Assembly (NCBI GenBank): GCA_031308135.1
Contig: JAHLJT010009436.1
Location: 159,011,302-159,075,301 of the forward strand
Source of the DNA: Acheta domesticus
Taxonomy: Eukaryota > Arthropoda > Insecta > Orthoptera > Gryllidae
Direction: 5' to 3'
DNA length: 64,000 nucleotides
A program made the position numbers and the translations under genes. Below are positions 13,601 to 24,215 of the stretch, one piece after another. Under the pieces are notes generated by a model, which had not been told where the DNA came from, ran no database searches, and saw nothing but the letters and a program-made list of their open reading frames with translations. Position 1 is the stretch's first letter; every line of letters starts with the position of its first letter.

Positions 13601-16600
13601 AACTTCTGGACTACAACAGTGAAAAATATCTTTGGAGATTATCTTGATAGGAGTAATTTTGTGTGCATTTTTAGAAGTTGATGTTTTGGAAAAAAGAAAA
13701 ATGAAAAAAAAAATCTTTGAAGGTTTTCAGGTGGTTCATTTATTACAATTTATTTATTTCCTTTTGTGGATAAATTCTTATTTGCCATAACAAACTGCAG
13801 TGTGTGTCTCCAAATGGTATTCATTACCATGACAAGTGCTATACCATTCGCTTCTCCAGAAAGTGGGACACTAAGTTTTCCATATAGACTCAGTGGGAGG
13901 ATATTGGCTGTGGTTGAGAACATCAGAGACCTTGGAGTTATCTTCGACAGTAAACTCAATTTCAGTGACCACATTAATAGCATTGTTAACAAAGCTTGCG
14001 ATCCTGTGAAACTCATAACAATTTTGATCACTCTACACTATCAATTTTCCCTTTAAATTGCTGGTTAGGCCCATTCTCAAGTAGGTGAAGTTGATTTGGT
14101 CTTCCTTCATTGGGAAAGCCATAAATCATCTTGAAAAGGTTTGCTGTAAAGACATTACAAAGTGAAAGTTGAGATGAAAAATTGCGACAATCATCAACCA
14201 AGTTTTAATGAAAGACAGTGAAACCTGCCGAAACAGCCACCTTTTTTAAGCGGTTACCTCTCTTAACGGCCATTTTTTTTATGGAACTGATAGATGTTTC
14301 CCATTGTCAAATTACTTTGAATAATCACTCACATTTTCAATGCTTCTTTACGTACAGGAATATTTCCAGATATTTTCAAAACAGCAAAAATTAAACCACT
14401 TTTTAAAAAAAGGGAACAAAAATGAAATTCAAAATTACCAGCCAATTTCTCTTTTGTCAGTTTTCTCAAAAATATTAGAGGGGCTTTTCTACTCACGAAT
14501 GGAAACTTTTCTCAGGAAAAACAAAGCGTTTTCAGACTCACAACACCGTTTTAGAAAATCAAAATGTATGGAAAGTGACATTTTTTCTTTTCTCAAAGAT
14601 GTTGCTTCATCAATAGACCCAAATGAAGTACCCATTGGAGTATTCTTAGATCTTTTGAAAGCTTTTGACATTATTGACCATAACATCTTGCCTTCGTATG
14701 AAATTCAAAATTACCTTTGTATGAAATTCGTGGTATTGCCCTAGATTGGATAACTTCATACCTTAAACATCGGACTCAAAGAGTAGAATTATTATACTGG
14801 CACGAAAGAACATTACATACTTATGTTTCCAATTCTTTGCGAATTGAGCATAGGGTCTCGCAAGGTCCGATCTTAGGGCCTATCCTCTTTCTGTTATATG
14901 TAAATGATATGCCCTCATCTATTAAAAATGGAAGAACGGTCCTGTTTGCCGATGACACGAATGTTCTTTGCAAAAAAGAAGCAGTAAATAGTATGATTTC
15001 AGAAGTTTCAAATTGGCTTAATAATAACAAATTAATTGTTAACAAAAGAAAAACTGTTTCAATGCATTTTTGCATTTCAAATTGGCAATCTCATGTTCCA
15101 TTGAAAATGAACAATATGCAATTAGCTGATGTTGAGGTAACAACATTTTTAGGTCTCTCAATTCAATCAAACCTCAAATGGAATGTACATATGACAGAAT
15201 TAAACACTAAATTAAGTTCATTATATTACGCATTCAGAATTCTTTCAAATTCTGTCAGCCTTCGTGCAGCTCGTTGCGTTTATTTTGCAAATGTATATTC
15301 CTGCCTGAGATATGGCATTATATTCTGGGGAACCTTCAGATTGCAAAAGAAAATTATTCGAATAATGAAAAAATGCCTTCCACATGATCCCGGCCAGCCT
15401 CTTTTCATTAAGCTTGGAATCTTACCATTGCCTTGTCTATTTATTGACGAATCTGTAATATTTGTCAAAAATGACCTACTTGACGGACGGAACATATTTT
15501 CATGCAATATTAATATTTATAATTACAACACGTCGTAGAAATCACATGCATCAAGTGTCAGTATCAGCAGCTCAGTACAAGAAATCAACATACAATACAT
15601 GTACGTTACTTTACAACGCATTGCCAGATGACATTAAACAATTAAAGTTGGTACATAAATTTAAAAGTAAAATATTTTCTGCTGCAAAACTGTTTCTATA
15701 CAATTGGAGACTATACTGATCGTCAAAAAGAAAATTAATGTTTATTTTAACAAAACATTGATATATTATGAATTAGTTTACGTTTGTATTGTATACATTT
15801 TTAAAAAATATTTAATACGCCTGTAACAAGTAATGTACTTCAGCTTCCGAGTCAATGACCCCCATTTCGATCAGGTTTTTGTTCAGTTTCCCTGATCCAT
15901 TGAGCAAATGCTGAGATGGCCCCTTGTTTTGCTTCTGGACGTAAATGTAGCTTCACTGTGCGCACATTTGTTGAGCACTCCTTTTGCTTGTAATGGTAAG
16001 AGTAGAATTGATGTTCATTACTATTTTATTAGCAATGCAGAAAAATCAAATCAGTTCATTTACCGTTGAAATTGATTTTCTATAACTTGGGAACAAACCT
16101 TTTTCAAATTTTTATTTTTCTGAAATAATAATTATTTTCTAAATTCTTGTTTCTAGTTTTTCAAATGTGGCTTTTTTATTTATTTATTTTTTTATTTAAA
16201 TTCTGGGCCTCAAGAAAATGTGCGCAGATAATCTTTTTCCCCACACGTCATATACAGTTTTTACTGTTTTTGACCAAATAAAAAAAAATTTAAAAAAATA
16301 AAAAAATAATCTGACTTCCAGAGTGACTTGCCTCGCAGGGGGATTACTTTCAGGTAACAAGGGATTATTTGAGTAAATTTATTTGCATTTGCATCTCTGA
16401 TTTCACAGCATTTGCTATGAAATGAAACCATGGTTTGAAAACTCGGGGTTTCTTTTTGTGGAAATCTGTGAAGGACTCGTGGAGCATGTGGAATGCGTTG
16501 AACAAATCTGATCTTAAGGTCATTTGCTAACTTCATTTGACAACCCCTACTGTAAAATTTCTGTAGGATATGAATTGCATCTTAAGTCTGTTTTTTGATT

Positions 16601-17937
16601 TGGTGAGAATGGAAAGTGAGTTTCTCACTGATATAAGTCAAGGGTAGTTTTGATATCTGCAAAGAGAAAGCAGATGATCCTGTTTACCTTGTTTGAATTG
16701 TATTTTGTCATTTATGATCATTAAAAATGTTGAAGAGAACAAACTCCATTTCATAGCAATTAGCAGCATTAGATTTGATGTACACTTTCGGTAACCTTGA
16801 TTAAACAGCTGTCTCAATTAACGGTTATTTTTGTCAGAATCGTTGATGACCGCTTAAATCAGGTTTCACTGTAGCCTCATTATTTAGTACTGCAGTCTTT
16901 GAATTTGCACAAAGTTAATTAGAAAACTATGTGGAGTTTATAATGTTCATGCTATTAAATAACATTTTGTATTCTCAGAAAAATTTTATTGAAGCAGGAA
17001 AGTTTAGGAAAGTACAGTATCAAATCTTGGTATATTAAACTTATGGAGGAAAGAAACATTTTCGTTATAGAATTTTTCAAGGTAACAAGGTCTATAACTA
17101 TTTCTGTATGTAAAAATGATGAAAGGAATAATGGGGATCTCATGGAATTCATGGTATTGGAGTAGAAGTTATCTGTTGTACGCTACAGGATCTCTGGTCT
17201 GTACAGTAGTATTTATTTAAAAACTGACCCACTGTTGAAATGAGTTAGACTCCTTGGATATGTTGTAATCTGTAATGATATGATTTTCAGTTTAAAATTT
17301 GGTAAAGTATGCTGACAAAATAAATTTTGATTTTTCACTGTTCTTTCAGGTACATTACGGTGGGTCTAAGCCTTTATACTGTTGTCATATATGCAACAAT
17401 CGTTTCTATAATGGATATAAGTTGACTAAACATTTATTTAAGTACCACAACTTCCAGTGGTCCTCTGGTCATTCTAGATTTACGTAAGTTGTCTTGAAAA
17501 TGTTTTTCTTTCTGAGTTGTGGAGGAATAGGACACTAAAAAACAAGTGAAATACTTTTTGTTTGTTTCAGTTACACACGAAATGAAGATGGTTATTTTCG
17601 ACTGAAACCTTTTCGATTAGAAACTTTGGAGGTCACTCAGGAAATTCTCCAGGCTGAGATGGATGAACATCCAGCTAGCATATCAGAAGTTTGTGGCAGT
17701 CATTATAGTGTTCGACAAATAACTCGCACAGATGACGGCAAAAGAAGTGGTAGAAGAAGAAAAACAGTTGTCATTTCTATAGATGAAATTGATAAGACAG
17801 GAGATGTTGTTCGCAGAGAAGTAATGGAAACAGAAGAGGTACCTTCTCAGGGAAGAGGTGGAGCAGTTGTGTGCTATTACTCAGATGGTGATGGCATGAA
17901 TAGTACAAATATTCAAAATGATATGGAAAAGAATTAG
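4527..17937 (+). CDS. HINFP: Histone H4 transcription factor (HINFP/MIZF) orthologue, 5' incomplete
   Basis: C2H2 zinc-finger transcription factor. Vertebrate HINFP binds the site II element of histone H4 promoters at the G1/S transition; the Drosophila homologue has been tied to histone H1 expression and transposon silencing. Seven exons: 4527-4666, 6247-6442, 10627-10773, 10873-11074, 11938-12067, 17350-17483, 17571-17937. All borders are GT/AG, all phases match, and they give 437 residues plus one split codon. Nine fingers are visible; the first four have the HINFP-type C-x4-C spacing (CLWKTC, CEWEDC, CGWLGC) or follow HTQEK (CPTC). The block KYHNFQW, SSGH, then NEDGYFRL after the last finger is the clearest HINFP hallmark. 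The tail ends with an acidic, poorly conserved region. The initiator and first finger are missing upstream. Codon usage is AT-rich. Identity is from family motifs, with high confidence. Confidence 0.93.
4667..6246 (+). other. HINFP intron A-B
   Basis: 1.6 kb AT-rich intron. No gene, RNA or named repeat recognised; short open stretches have no domain resemblance. Confidence 0.7.
6247..6442 (+). CDS. HINFP: HINFP exon B: finger CEWEDC and start of the next
   Basis: Acceptor TTTCAG, donor GTATGT. Contains VLPSLPTEFSCEWEDC with HVASH, then a linker and RCGWLG, whose finger is split by the following phase-1 intron. Confidence 0.9.
7640..8075 (+). pseudogene. Relic resembling a multicopy insect cysteine-rich (transposon-associated) protein
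   Basis: Broken frames give NAGVKGEAYVSY with a lysine-rich Cys cluster (KACKCNIKC) and, about 190 nt later, NHSYVYYLKINGTLKPVC followed by NVFLEIHGIS. The order (GxAYVS, C-x-C-x2-C cluster, then Y-x-L-x2-NG-x4-VC-x3-FL-x3-GIS) resembles the N-terminal part of a high-copy insect protein family that I associate with DDE-type mobile elements. Stops lie between the two blocks. Identification is from pattern memory only. Confidence 0.4.
10562..10599 (+). repeat. 19-bp tandem duplication near the exon C acceptor
   Basis: Two copies of ATTATTAATCAGGTATCT at a 19-nt period, ending about 27 nt before the acceptor AG. The duplicated unit contains TTATTAAT and TCTAAT branch-point-like sequences. Confidence 0.7.
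10627..10773 (+). CDS. HINFP: HINFP exon C: finger completed across intron, plus CPTC finger
   Basis: The split glycine codon joins exon B, giving C-GWLG-C with HMKVH, then the linker TQEK and a CPTC finger. Donor GTAAGT in phase 1. Confidence 0.9.
10873..11074 (+). CDS. HINFP: HINFP exon D: two fingers and the start of a third
   Basis: Contains CTSC with ERLLRDHMRRH, then CSFC, MTCPSPSSL and HIKFRH, then CNDCNFA. Very close to the vertebrate HINFP order. Donor GTAAGT, phase 2; separated from exon C by only 99 nt. Confidence 0.92.
11075..11937 (+). other. HINFP intron D-E
   Basis: 0.86 kb. Contains a GC-richer patch at about 11400-11510 with no repeat assignment; otherwise nothing recognised. 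Confidence 0.6.
11938..12067 (+). CDS. HINFP: HINFP exon E: finger end and CPFETC finger
   Basis: Completes the previous finger (HLRVH) and encodes CPFETC with KHVQD; the second histidine of that finger comes from exon F (VH). The acceptor is weak (GCTTAAAG) but is the only one that fits phase. Donor GTAAGT. Confidence 0.88.
13766..14160 (+). mobile_element. LINE reverse-transcriptase thumb fragment
   Basis: Contains IRDLGVIFDSKLNFSDHINS, then KLLVRPILK and a frame-broken SSFIGKAINHLEKV, matching the end of the RT domain of Jockey/CR1-type LINEs. It lies outside the Tigger-like element and is not collinear with the LINE that starts at 14335, so it is a separate insertion. Confidence 0.7.
14335..15720 (+). 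mobile_element. 5'-truncated LINE with near-complete RT domain, three frame breaks
   Basis: RT blocks in order: TGIFPDIFKTAKIKP (frame 1, about 14355), NYQPISLLSVFSKILE, SDSQHRFRKSK, LDLLKAFDIIDHNIL (14430-14690), GIALDWITSYLKHRTQ, VSQGPILGPILFLLYVND, the catalytic LFADDTNVL (about 14945), FLGLSIQSNLKW, and the C-terminal LGILPLPCLFIDESV followed by NALPDDIKQLK (ending 15719). Breaks: a length change in the A-run near 14410; a 23-bp tandem duplication at about 14697-14742; and a shift near 15505-15535. The FADD catalytic motif is intact. Jockey/CR1 superfamily by motif style. An untranslated tail may extend to about 15840. Confidence 0.85.
16155..16267 (+). repeat. Dispersed repeat, copy 1 of a pair
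   Basis: TTTCTAGTTTTTCAAATGT, then TCAAGAAAATGTGC and the polymorphic 'CCCCACACGTCA' block recur at 40105-40211 in the same order and orientation. No coding capacity; family unknown. Confidence 0.6.
17350..17483 (+). CDS. HINFP: HINFP exon F: last finger and KYH block
   Basis: Acceptor TTCTTTCAG. Finger C-HI-C with HLFKYH, then NFQWSSGHSRF, the family-specific segment. Donor GTAAGT, phase 2. It lies 5.3 kb from exon E because of transposon insertions. Confidence 0.92.
17571..17937 (+). CDS. HINFP: HINFP exon G: C-terminal region with stop
   Basis: Acceptor TTGTTTCAG. Starts TYTRNEDGYFRLKPFR, then LEVTQEILQ, a basic patch (KRSGRRRK, possible nuclear localisation signal) and an acidic end. 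Stop TAG at 17935-17937. Confidence 0.92.
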
Positions 17938-18064
17938 AGGCATTATTTGAAAGTGCTGCTATTCAAAGTGTAATGGATTTATAAACTTCTCTGAAACCAT
18001 ATCATTCAAATAATGTATGTACATAGTATTTGAGATATGAGAAGAAATCATTAAATAGTGATAA

Positions 18065-18070
18065 AATAAA
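18065..18070 (+). promoter_or_regulatory. Putative HINFP polyadenylation signal
   Basis: AATAAA about 128 nt after the HINFP stop codon; the first canonical signal downstream on this strand. Confidence 0.6.
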
Positions 18071-18289
18071 GCCTGTTACTGTAAAAAGTATTTTTAAATG
18101 TATGAACCCCCCTTTTTTTAATAGTTATCATCTTGATGATCTTTATGCAAATATCCTCTAAAATGTTGCTGATGTCATGTAATTATATACTACCGTAAAC
18201 TGGGTTGACTGAGGATACCCTAATATCTTATTTCAGATGTCACTGTCATAAATATATTTAAAAGTGTATGTACTTGGTGCAATATTCCT

Positions 18290-18560
18290 GTGAATGGTCT
18301 CAGGCCTACCAGCGACGTCCTTGCCTCGCAGCCATGGGTTAAGAGGGTACGTGTGGTTAGAAGGTAGACATCCCATGCCATATTCTTGTCTTCTCAACCT
18401 AAGAAGTGAATTTTCTTGTCACACAGCAACATATACTGGGACATTGTAAGGAAAATACTGGGACATTGTAAGGCACACTATAGTCTTGCCTCAATCTGGA
18501 ATCGAACCCGGTGCTGCGTACTGGAAAGCTAGCATGCTGACCAAGAGCTGCCACAAGGCT
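18290..18560 (-). mobile_element. SINE family B: tRNA-derived repeat
   Basis: On the minus strand the 5' end carries a tRNA-like head with an A-box-like segment (GGCAGCTCTTGGTCAGCATG) and a B box (GGGTTCGATTCC, near 18500), then a non-tRNA body. A 23-bp block with ATACTGGGACATTGTAAGG is tandemly doubled at about 18435-18475. Only one copy is seen in this window, so borders are approximate. Confidence 0.5.
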
Positions 18561-20129
18561 TATTTAAAAATTACTGTACTAAATATATTTGTAATAAAAA
18601 AAATTATGTATACCTTCTTCATTTGTCCTAATTGTATCATGAGGGTGAGATGGTGAGATGGAAATGTACGTTTCAGAACGCTAAATATCAAGGTAATAGG
18701 TTTGTGTATCCAAGTTGCTCCACCTGAAGGGGTGACTTGGGTATAGCTTTGCCTTCATTTTTCTTTGTTATAATAAGTAACAAAATAAATACCCTTGTAT
18801 TAAGAAATAACCAAAAACTTATTTTTTCTAGTGGTGAAACGTTTTTGTAAAAAATATCAGTTTATATAGCAGATAATACAAAAAATGTTCAAAATTTCAA
18901 GTCGCCGGTTTTCGGGACAGAAGATCCCCCATTTTATGGTACTTATTTTAGGACAGCAACAAGCTGACACTCGTTTAGCATCTTGCTGTTGTTAAGATAA
19001 TTTACATGTCATTTATTTACTTACAAAAATCAGGCTAAACGTTCAAATTAAATGTAATGACCCTTGCATTAAGAAATAATTACATAATTCATATACATTC
19101 CATTAAAAAAATTCAGATTTTGATTGTTGATTGAAGATGTTAATGGAGTGGTCAATGGTGGACAATTATTGTCTCTCAGTCTAGTCAGTCTTGAAATTGG
19201 TGAGTAAAAACCATAATTAGTTCTGTGAGTTGGATTGTAACTATGATTAACTGTTCTTTGAGAATATCCAGTTGAATTTGATATAAATTTGGTCTTCTGA
19301 TGTGGACATACAAATACATAGTTTTTATACATATGCCTTCTGCATTCTGCAGGAGAATTCTAATTGCAGGTTGCTCTGATTGATAGTTTTTTTTGTTGTT
19401 TCTCTAATCTGTAACAGGTGAATTCCGGTGTATTACTGTAACAAATAGACTGCAGGTGATCTTCATGTCCTCTTCCTTGTCCTCTTCTCTCTCGCGTTAC
19501 ACATGTTTTTTTGAGATCAGTCAGGAGCATAGATAAGGGATGAAAGGCTACGACTGATAATTGAGCAGGATAATAGGAGGATTATGCTACTCCACATTTA
19601 ATTATAGTACTTGGTTATAAGTAGAATGTTGTTAGAATTAACATAACAGAACTTGTTTCTGGCTGGGGTGGTGCCTCAAGGGGGAGTAACCAGGAGCCGA
19701 CACAGGTCACTATCTGATCTCGCTATCCAGCTAGGATAGCTCCTGCTCTTTGGTGATGGGACATTAAGCATTTTTATTTACTTTAGTGTGGAATTCCACC
19801 TTGGGGCAACCTGTTTCCTTTTCCTCTATTTGGTAATTTGCTCTGAAATTCACTCTGTAACTTCATAAGTAATTTGAGATGTAGTGGCATCCTGAGCCAG
19901 CTACCTGAAGTGATGCACGCAGAGCTTTCCCCTTCACCTGCAATAGAAAGCCTCTGCATCCAACCTAGGCTCTGTGCAGGGTTAAAGATTACGTATTCAA
20001 TAATGACACTCAGACTCCTCAGACAGGGCCTCAGGGCTGGAGAGTGGATCTGTTCTTATGCATTTTTAATATTTAATGAAATTTCACTGTTAAGCTTAAT
20101 ATGCTTTATGTATTGATTTTATAAGAAAC
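18561..20129. other. Intergenic sequence downstream of HINFP
   Basis: AT-rich, no genes. A decayed SINE family A copy lies at 19345-19520. A GC-richer stretch at about 19655-20050 (GGGGTGGTGCCTCAAG, then GGAGTAACCAGGAGCC) looks like old repeat sequence of unknown type. Confidence 0.5.
19345..19520 (+). mobile_element. SINE family A, decayed copy
   Basis: Contains diverged versions of family A blocks in order: GGAGAATTCTAATTGC, GCTCTGATTGATAG, TTTCTCTAATC, then a CCTCTTCCTTGTCC block. Both ends are lost. Confidence 0.5.
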
Positions 20130-21320
20130 TAGCTGGTACCCGGCGCGTTGCTGCCGCAGATGAAATAATCGAGGAAAATTTCCTCTCCCCCTCTCTCTTT
20201 CCCTTTTCTTTTTCCCTTGCTCTTTTTTCTCTTATCTTCCTCCCCCTCTGTCTTTTTCCTCTCTTATTTCCCTCACTCTCTGTCTCTCCTTTTCCATCTG
20301 TGTCTCTTCTTTCCCTCTGTCTCTTTTCCCTCTCTCTTGACTCTTTTTTTTCCCTCTTTCTTTTCCAGCTATTTCCCCCTCTATTTTCCCTCTTTCTCTA
20401 TGTTCCCCCCTCTCTCTATTTCCCTCCCTTTTTTGGTGTCCCCCCTTCTTCTATGTCCCCCCCTCTCTCTATTTCCCCTCTTTCTCTTTTTCCCTCTCCT
20501 CTCCTCAACTTGCGCCACCTGCTCCTCATGTTCTCCTCGACCTCGCCCCACAGCACATGGCAATGCCTAGCAACAATGAAGCTCGTGTGAACGGGAATTA
20601 CATTTAACTGAAGTGCCATCTAGTGGAGTTACAATAATTGTAGTATGCCTTCGTTCTTCCTGCAAGTACAAGCTATAAGTTGACATATTTTTATCGCAAT
20701 TGGATGGACGGTAGGGCACTGCATTAAGCATGGACCAACAAACATTGATTTTTATTTATTAGATTAATTTTCTGTATAATTTTTTTCATGAAGATTTTCA
20801 ATATTTTAATAGTTATTCTGCTATTCAGGGCGGAGATAAATCCAAATAATCTGAAATAATTAAAATTGGTCCAGTTGTTCTAGAGTTATAAATGGTTTAA
20901 TTAACCTGACATTGTTTTATTTACTTAGATTCTGCACATCTTTGAGCAAGTGGCGTAATATCGAGAAGCACCATACCAGCAAAAATGTAATAAAATGTTC
21001 AAAAAGATCTCATTCTGTAAAATACGGTATGACAAGTGTTTCAAAATTGTAGTTTTTAAGACCCTAAAACACTTTGTTAAGGAGTTATTTAACGATATAG
21101 ATTTGAAAATCCTATGCATGTAGCAGGTTGCATTTTCATGAATATTTAGTTTTTTATTCTTCATTGCCGTGTGCCATTTTTTCATATTTTATTAGTTATT
21201 CTGCTATTCAGGACCAAGATGAATTCAACAAAGCAGAGATAATTAAAATTGGTCCAGTTGTTCTTGAGTTATAAACGGTGTAACCAACACGACTTTATTT
21301 TATATATATAGAGATATAGA
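20130..21320 (+). repeat. Composite old repeat with CT-rich tract and duplicated 3' end
   Basis: Begins with TAGCTGGTACCCGGCGCGTT, the 'GGTACCCGGC' style of insect LINE/SINE 3' regions. A pyrimidine tract (CTCTTTCC repeats) fills 20178-20515. The same 3' segment occurs twice: TTAGTTATTCTGCTATTCAG to ATTGGTCCAGTTGTTCT at about 20810-20900, and again at 21190-21265, the second ending in a TATA run at 21300-21312. This suggests two end-to-end or tandem insertions of one family. Confidence 0.55.
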
Positions 21321-21421
21321 AAATATTTGAACTTTTATTCAAATAGTACAAAAAGAAAAAAAAGGTTTGTGAAACAAAGATAATGCAAATTAGTATTGAT
21401 ATTGGCTTATTTACTCAGATA

Positions 21422-22691
21422 TACAGGGTGAGTCACGTAACTTTAGCACCTCTTGTAACTTTTGAACGGTTGAAGTTATTGCAATGCAGTTTTCACGAAA
21501 GTGCATGAGGGAAAGGGGGTAATTGATACGTGCATTAATTTCTATTTTATCACTTGTATTTTACGAGATTTTTTAGGTAACTTTGTTTTTTCAAATGGAA
21601 CTATACATATTTTTTCAGTCCACCATGACGAGCATAAAAAGACGAATCCAATGATGTACATATTGTCATATGTTAGATAAGGATTTTTTTGATTAATTTT
21701 GATTTTTGCGACCGGGGTTTAACGGACGTTTTGAATAGTCCACCACACAAGGTCATGCAGCGCTCCACCAGCACACGTGCGCCCGGCGAAAGGAAGGGAA
21801 GGGGAGGGATCTTATTTGAAAATACGAAACATAGTATTCCAAGTATTCACAAAACCATTGCAGTTTTTTTCCTGAACTGTGCTTTCCATCCTTCTGCATT
21901 TTCACATTTTCGTCTTTCTTTGATTGAAGGAATTAAAGGATGGAAAATAAGAATTTGTCATAAGTTTGTATTGTAATAAAATTGTTTATAACTTCAACTC
22001 CATTTAATGGGATTTCATAAGATACGTAGTAATGGGATCTTGAAACAAAGCACAATAAGAATAAATAATTAAAACTGTACAAAAATATATTGTATATTTT
22101 GAGCAAACAATTTCAATGTTAATACGAATATAATAATAACTTAGGGATAGAAATAAATCTTATTTCAATAAATACTACTTAAGACAAATCCGTATTTTCA
22201 ATCCCTAAGAAACCCAAATTACTGAAAATGGATTAAGATGAAAAGGAGAGTTCAGAAAAAAGTGCAACAGTTTTGTGAATATTTTTCGTATCCTCAAGTA
22301 CTTAAATCCCTTCCCTTACCCGACCCCGCGTTTGCTGGGGGAGCGCTGCGTGACCTTGTGGGGCTGACAGTTACAATGAAAATATCCGTTAAACACTAGT
22401 CGCAAAAAAAATCACAATTACTCAAAAAATGCTTATCTAACATATGACAATATTTATATCTTTGGATTTGTCTTTTTACGCTTGTCATGATAGACTGAAA
22501 AAATATGTATAATCCCATTTGAAAAAACAAAGTTACCTCAAATATCTCGTAAAATAAAAGTGATAAAAGAGAAATCAATACACATATCAATTAGCCCCAT
22601 TCCCTCATTCACTTCCGTGAAAACTGCATTGCAATATCTTCAACCGTTCAAAAGTTACAGGAGGTGCTAAAGTTACGTGACTCACCCTGTA
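21422..22691. mobile_element. Long-terminal-inverted-repeat (foldback) element, copy C1
   Basis: Left arm starting TACAGGGTGAGTCACGTAAC and right arm ending with its reverse complement; complementarity continues for roughly 390 nt into each arm (for example AAGGTCATGCAGCGCTCCAC at left and its near-complement near 22340-22375). TA dinucleotides flank both ends (21420-21421, 22692-22693). The unique centre is about 490 nt, non-coding. Non-autonomous DNA element; superfamily not assigned. Confidence 0.8.
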
Positions 22692-22884
22692 TATGTTCCC
22701 TGCTCATTACGAACATTTTTCTGTTAGATCTTTGGTTTTGTTGATTGGCACTGCACAGTATATTTATGTAATTTCCTTAATGGTATATCGAAACCACTCT
22801 GATGATTGATGATGGATCCCACTTGGTACTCAGAATAATATAAATATATATATTAATATTGAATTTACCTTTGACATTATTTAT

Positions 22885-23160
22885 AGACAGTTGATTGGTA
22901 TACCTCATGGTGCTCTCATGGGCACTATTTTCTGAGTTGGTTGTCAGGAGAGAGAAGGAAACTGTTTTATTTATCAGTACTCCTTGTTTTTACAAATGGT
23001 ATGTAAATGAGGTTTTGATTGCCATGCAAAGTGATGAAATTGATGGTCTTAATTTGCACTACAATATGTATGATCTGGGTACACAATTCACAATTGAGAA
23101 ATCAGTTAAAACTACAAGTATAAAATTTGAAATTTTGATGTTGGGGTGTCAATTCAATTG
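22885..23160 (+). mobile_element. Penelope-like reverse-transcriptase fragment
   Basis: Frame-broken peptide QLIGIPHGALMGTIF, then PCFYKWYVNEVLIAMQSDEI and YDLGTQFTIEKS match the order of the PLE RT core (Q-x-x-G-x-PMGS, F-x-RYVDD, then D-x-x-x-FT-x-EK). The catalytic Asp pair of the YVDD motif is replaced (YVNE), so the copy is inactive. Confidence 0.55.
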
Positions 23161-23841
23161 TAATTTATTTTCATTTTACATAATATGTACAAAACATTTT
23201 TAATTAATATTTAGAATTAACAAATGATTGACATTCTGGAGAATAAACAAGTTTTATACAATATTAGATTACACAAGCCCTTAAAACATGTGCATTCTTC
23301 ATTTTGAATCTAAAATAAAACTGTACCATAGAACTAACTACACGTTTGATGCATAATAAGGCTGAAATGACATTGGTTCATGTAGAATCTCTTTATCACA
23401 ACATTATTCTAATCTCCATATTTGTTTCAGTAATAACTCTGTATTGTTCTACAAGATTGCTCTGAAGTTTAAAAAAAGGTTTAATGCATTACAAATAGGC
23501 ATAGTTTGATGAATAATTTAAAGGCAAATAAAGAATTTTTGGGGGGGTCTATAATTGTCTATAAAGGAATGTTTTTTTGTTTGTTTTTTTTATCAAATAC
23601 TTGGGCATTTTTTTGTGCGGACATTTTTCTATACCAGTGTCAATATAATGATACACAACTTATATGAGCTTTTGCTTTCCTTCAGGAATAGATGATGTGA
23701 CAATGGCTAATAGTAAATTTATAGTGTATTTCATACTAAACTATGCTTATACTAACAGCAGCTCTTCATTATCTTGGAGTGTGTAAACACATCTTTGGCA
23801 GATGTTCTTATTTAACTACATGCAAAATGCAATAATGAAAA
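23161..23841. other. Intergenic AT-rich sequence
   Basis: No gene or named repeat seen; low-complexity T-runs near 23565-23620. Confidence 0.6.
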
Positions 23842-23847
23842 TTTATT
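23842..23847 (-). promoter_or_regulatory. Putative polyadenylation signal of the ABC gene
   Basis: TTTATT on the plus strand (AATAAA on the minus strand), about 155 nt past the ABC stop codon. Confidence 0.55.
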
Positions 23848-24000
23848 ACCCACATGTTGCAAGTACATCCATTACAGGAACAACATATACACAGAAATAA
23901 TGAATAGATGTGGATAAGTACAAAAATGATAATTTACAATACCATGTTTCAATTCACATGGTTTTATCTCCATAAATTATTGCACTGTACAGGCCATTGA

Positions 24001-24215
24001 TTAAAGTTTCTTGAATCGTAATATTACAAGTGTTGTTATTACATATATAGTTATCCATGCTACAGAGACAAGGAATCCACCATACACCGTTGGTGAATCC
24101 ACTCCCCATCCTCGTAGAAGAAGGCATCTTAGAGACTCCGTTGGGTATGTGAGTGGAAGGCAGTAACTTATGTATCGAAGGATACTATGCATCCCTTCAA
24201 TTGGCCAAATCACTC
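24001..24215 (-). CDS. ABC exon 15: TM5 end, re-entrant loop, TM6 and stop
   Basis: Residues 668-738: [20 protein letters not shown], then [15 protein letters not shown] and the last membrane span before RFKKL-stop. The IWP-x-EGM and ESLR motifs are hallmarks of this family. Confidence 0.93.

Larger units (their letters stand above)
14216..16871. mobile_element. Tigger/pogo-like DNA element hosting a LINE
   Basis: The left end CAGTGAAACCTGCCGAAAC and the right end (reverse complement CAGTGAAACCTGATTTAAG) share a 12-base terminal inverted repeat followed by diverged sequence of the 'AAGCGGTTACC / TTAACGG' type. A TA follows the right end (16872-16873); the left flank is GA, probably a mutated TA. 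No transposase frame remains. About half of the span is LINE sequence inserted afterwards. Assignment rests on the CAGTGAAACC end and TA target. Confidence 0.6.
12068..17349 (+). other. HINFP intron E-F, transposon-rich
   Basis: 5.3 kb intron. Holds a LINE RT fragment (13766-14160), a Tigger-like element (14216-16871) and a LINE (about 14335-15720) inside it. No recognised feature in 12068-13765 apart from AT-rich sequence. Confidence 0.7.

Noticed and set aside
20217..20590. Ser/Leu/Pro-rich open frames
   Set aside because: Translation of a CT-rich simple tract.
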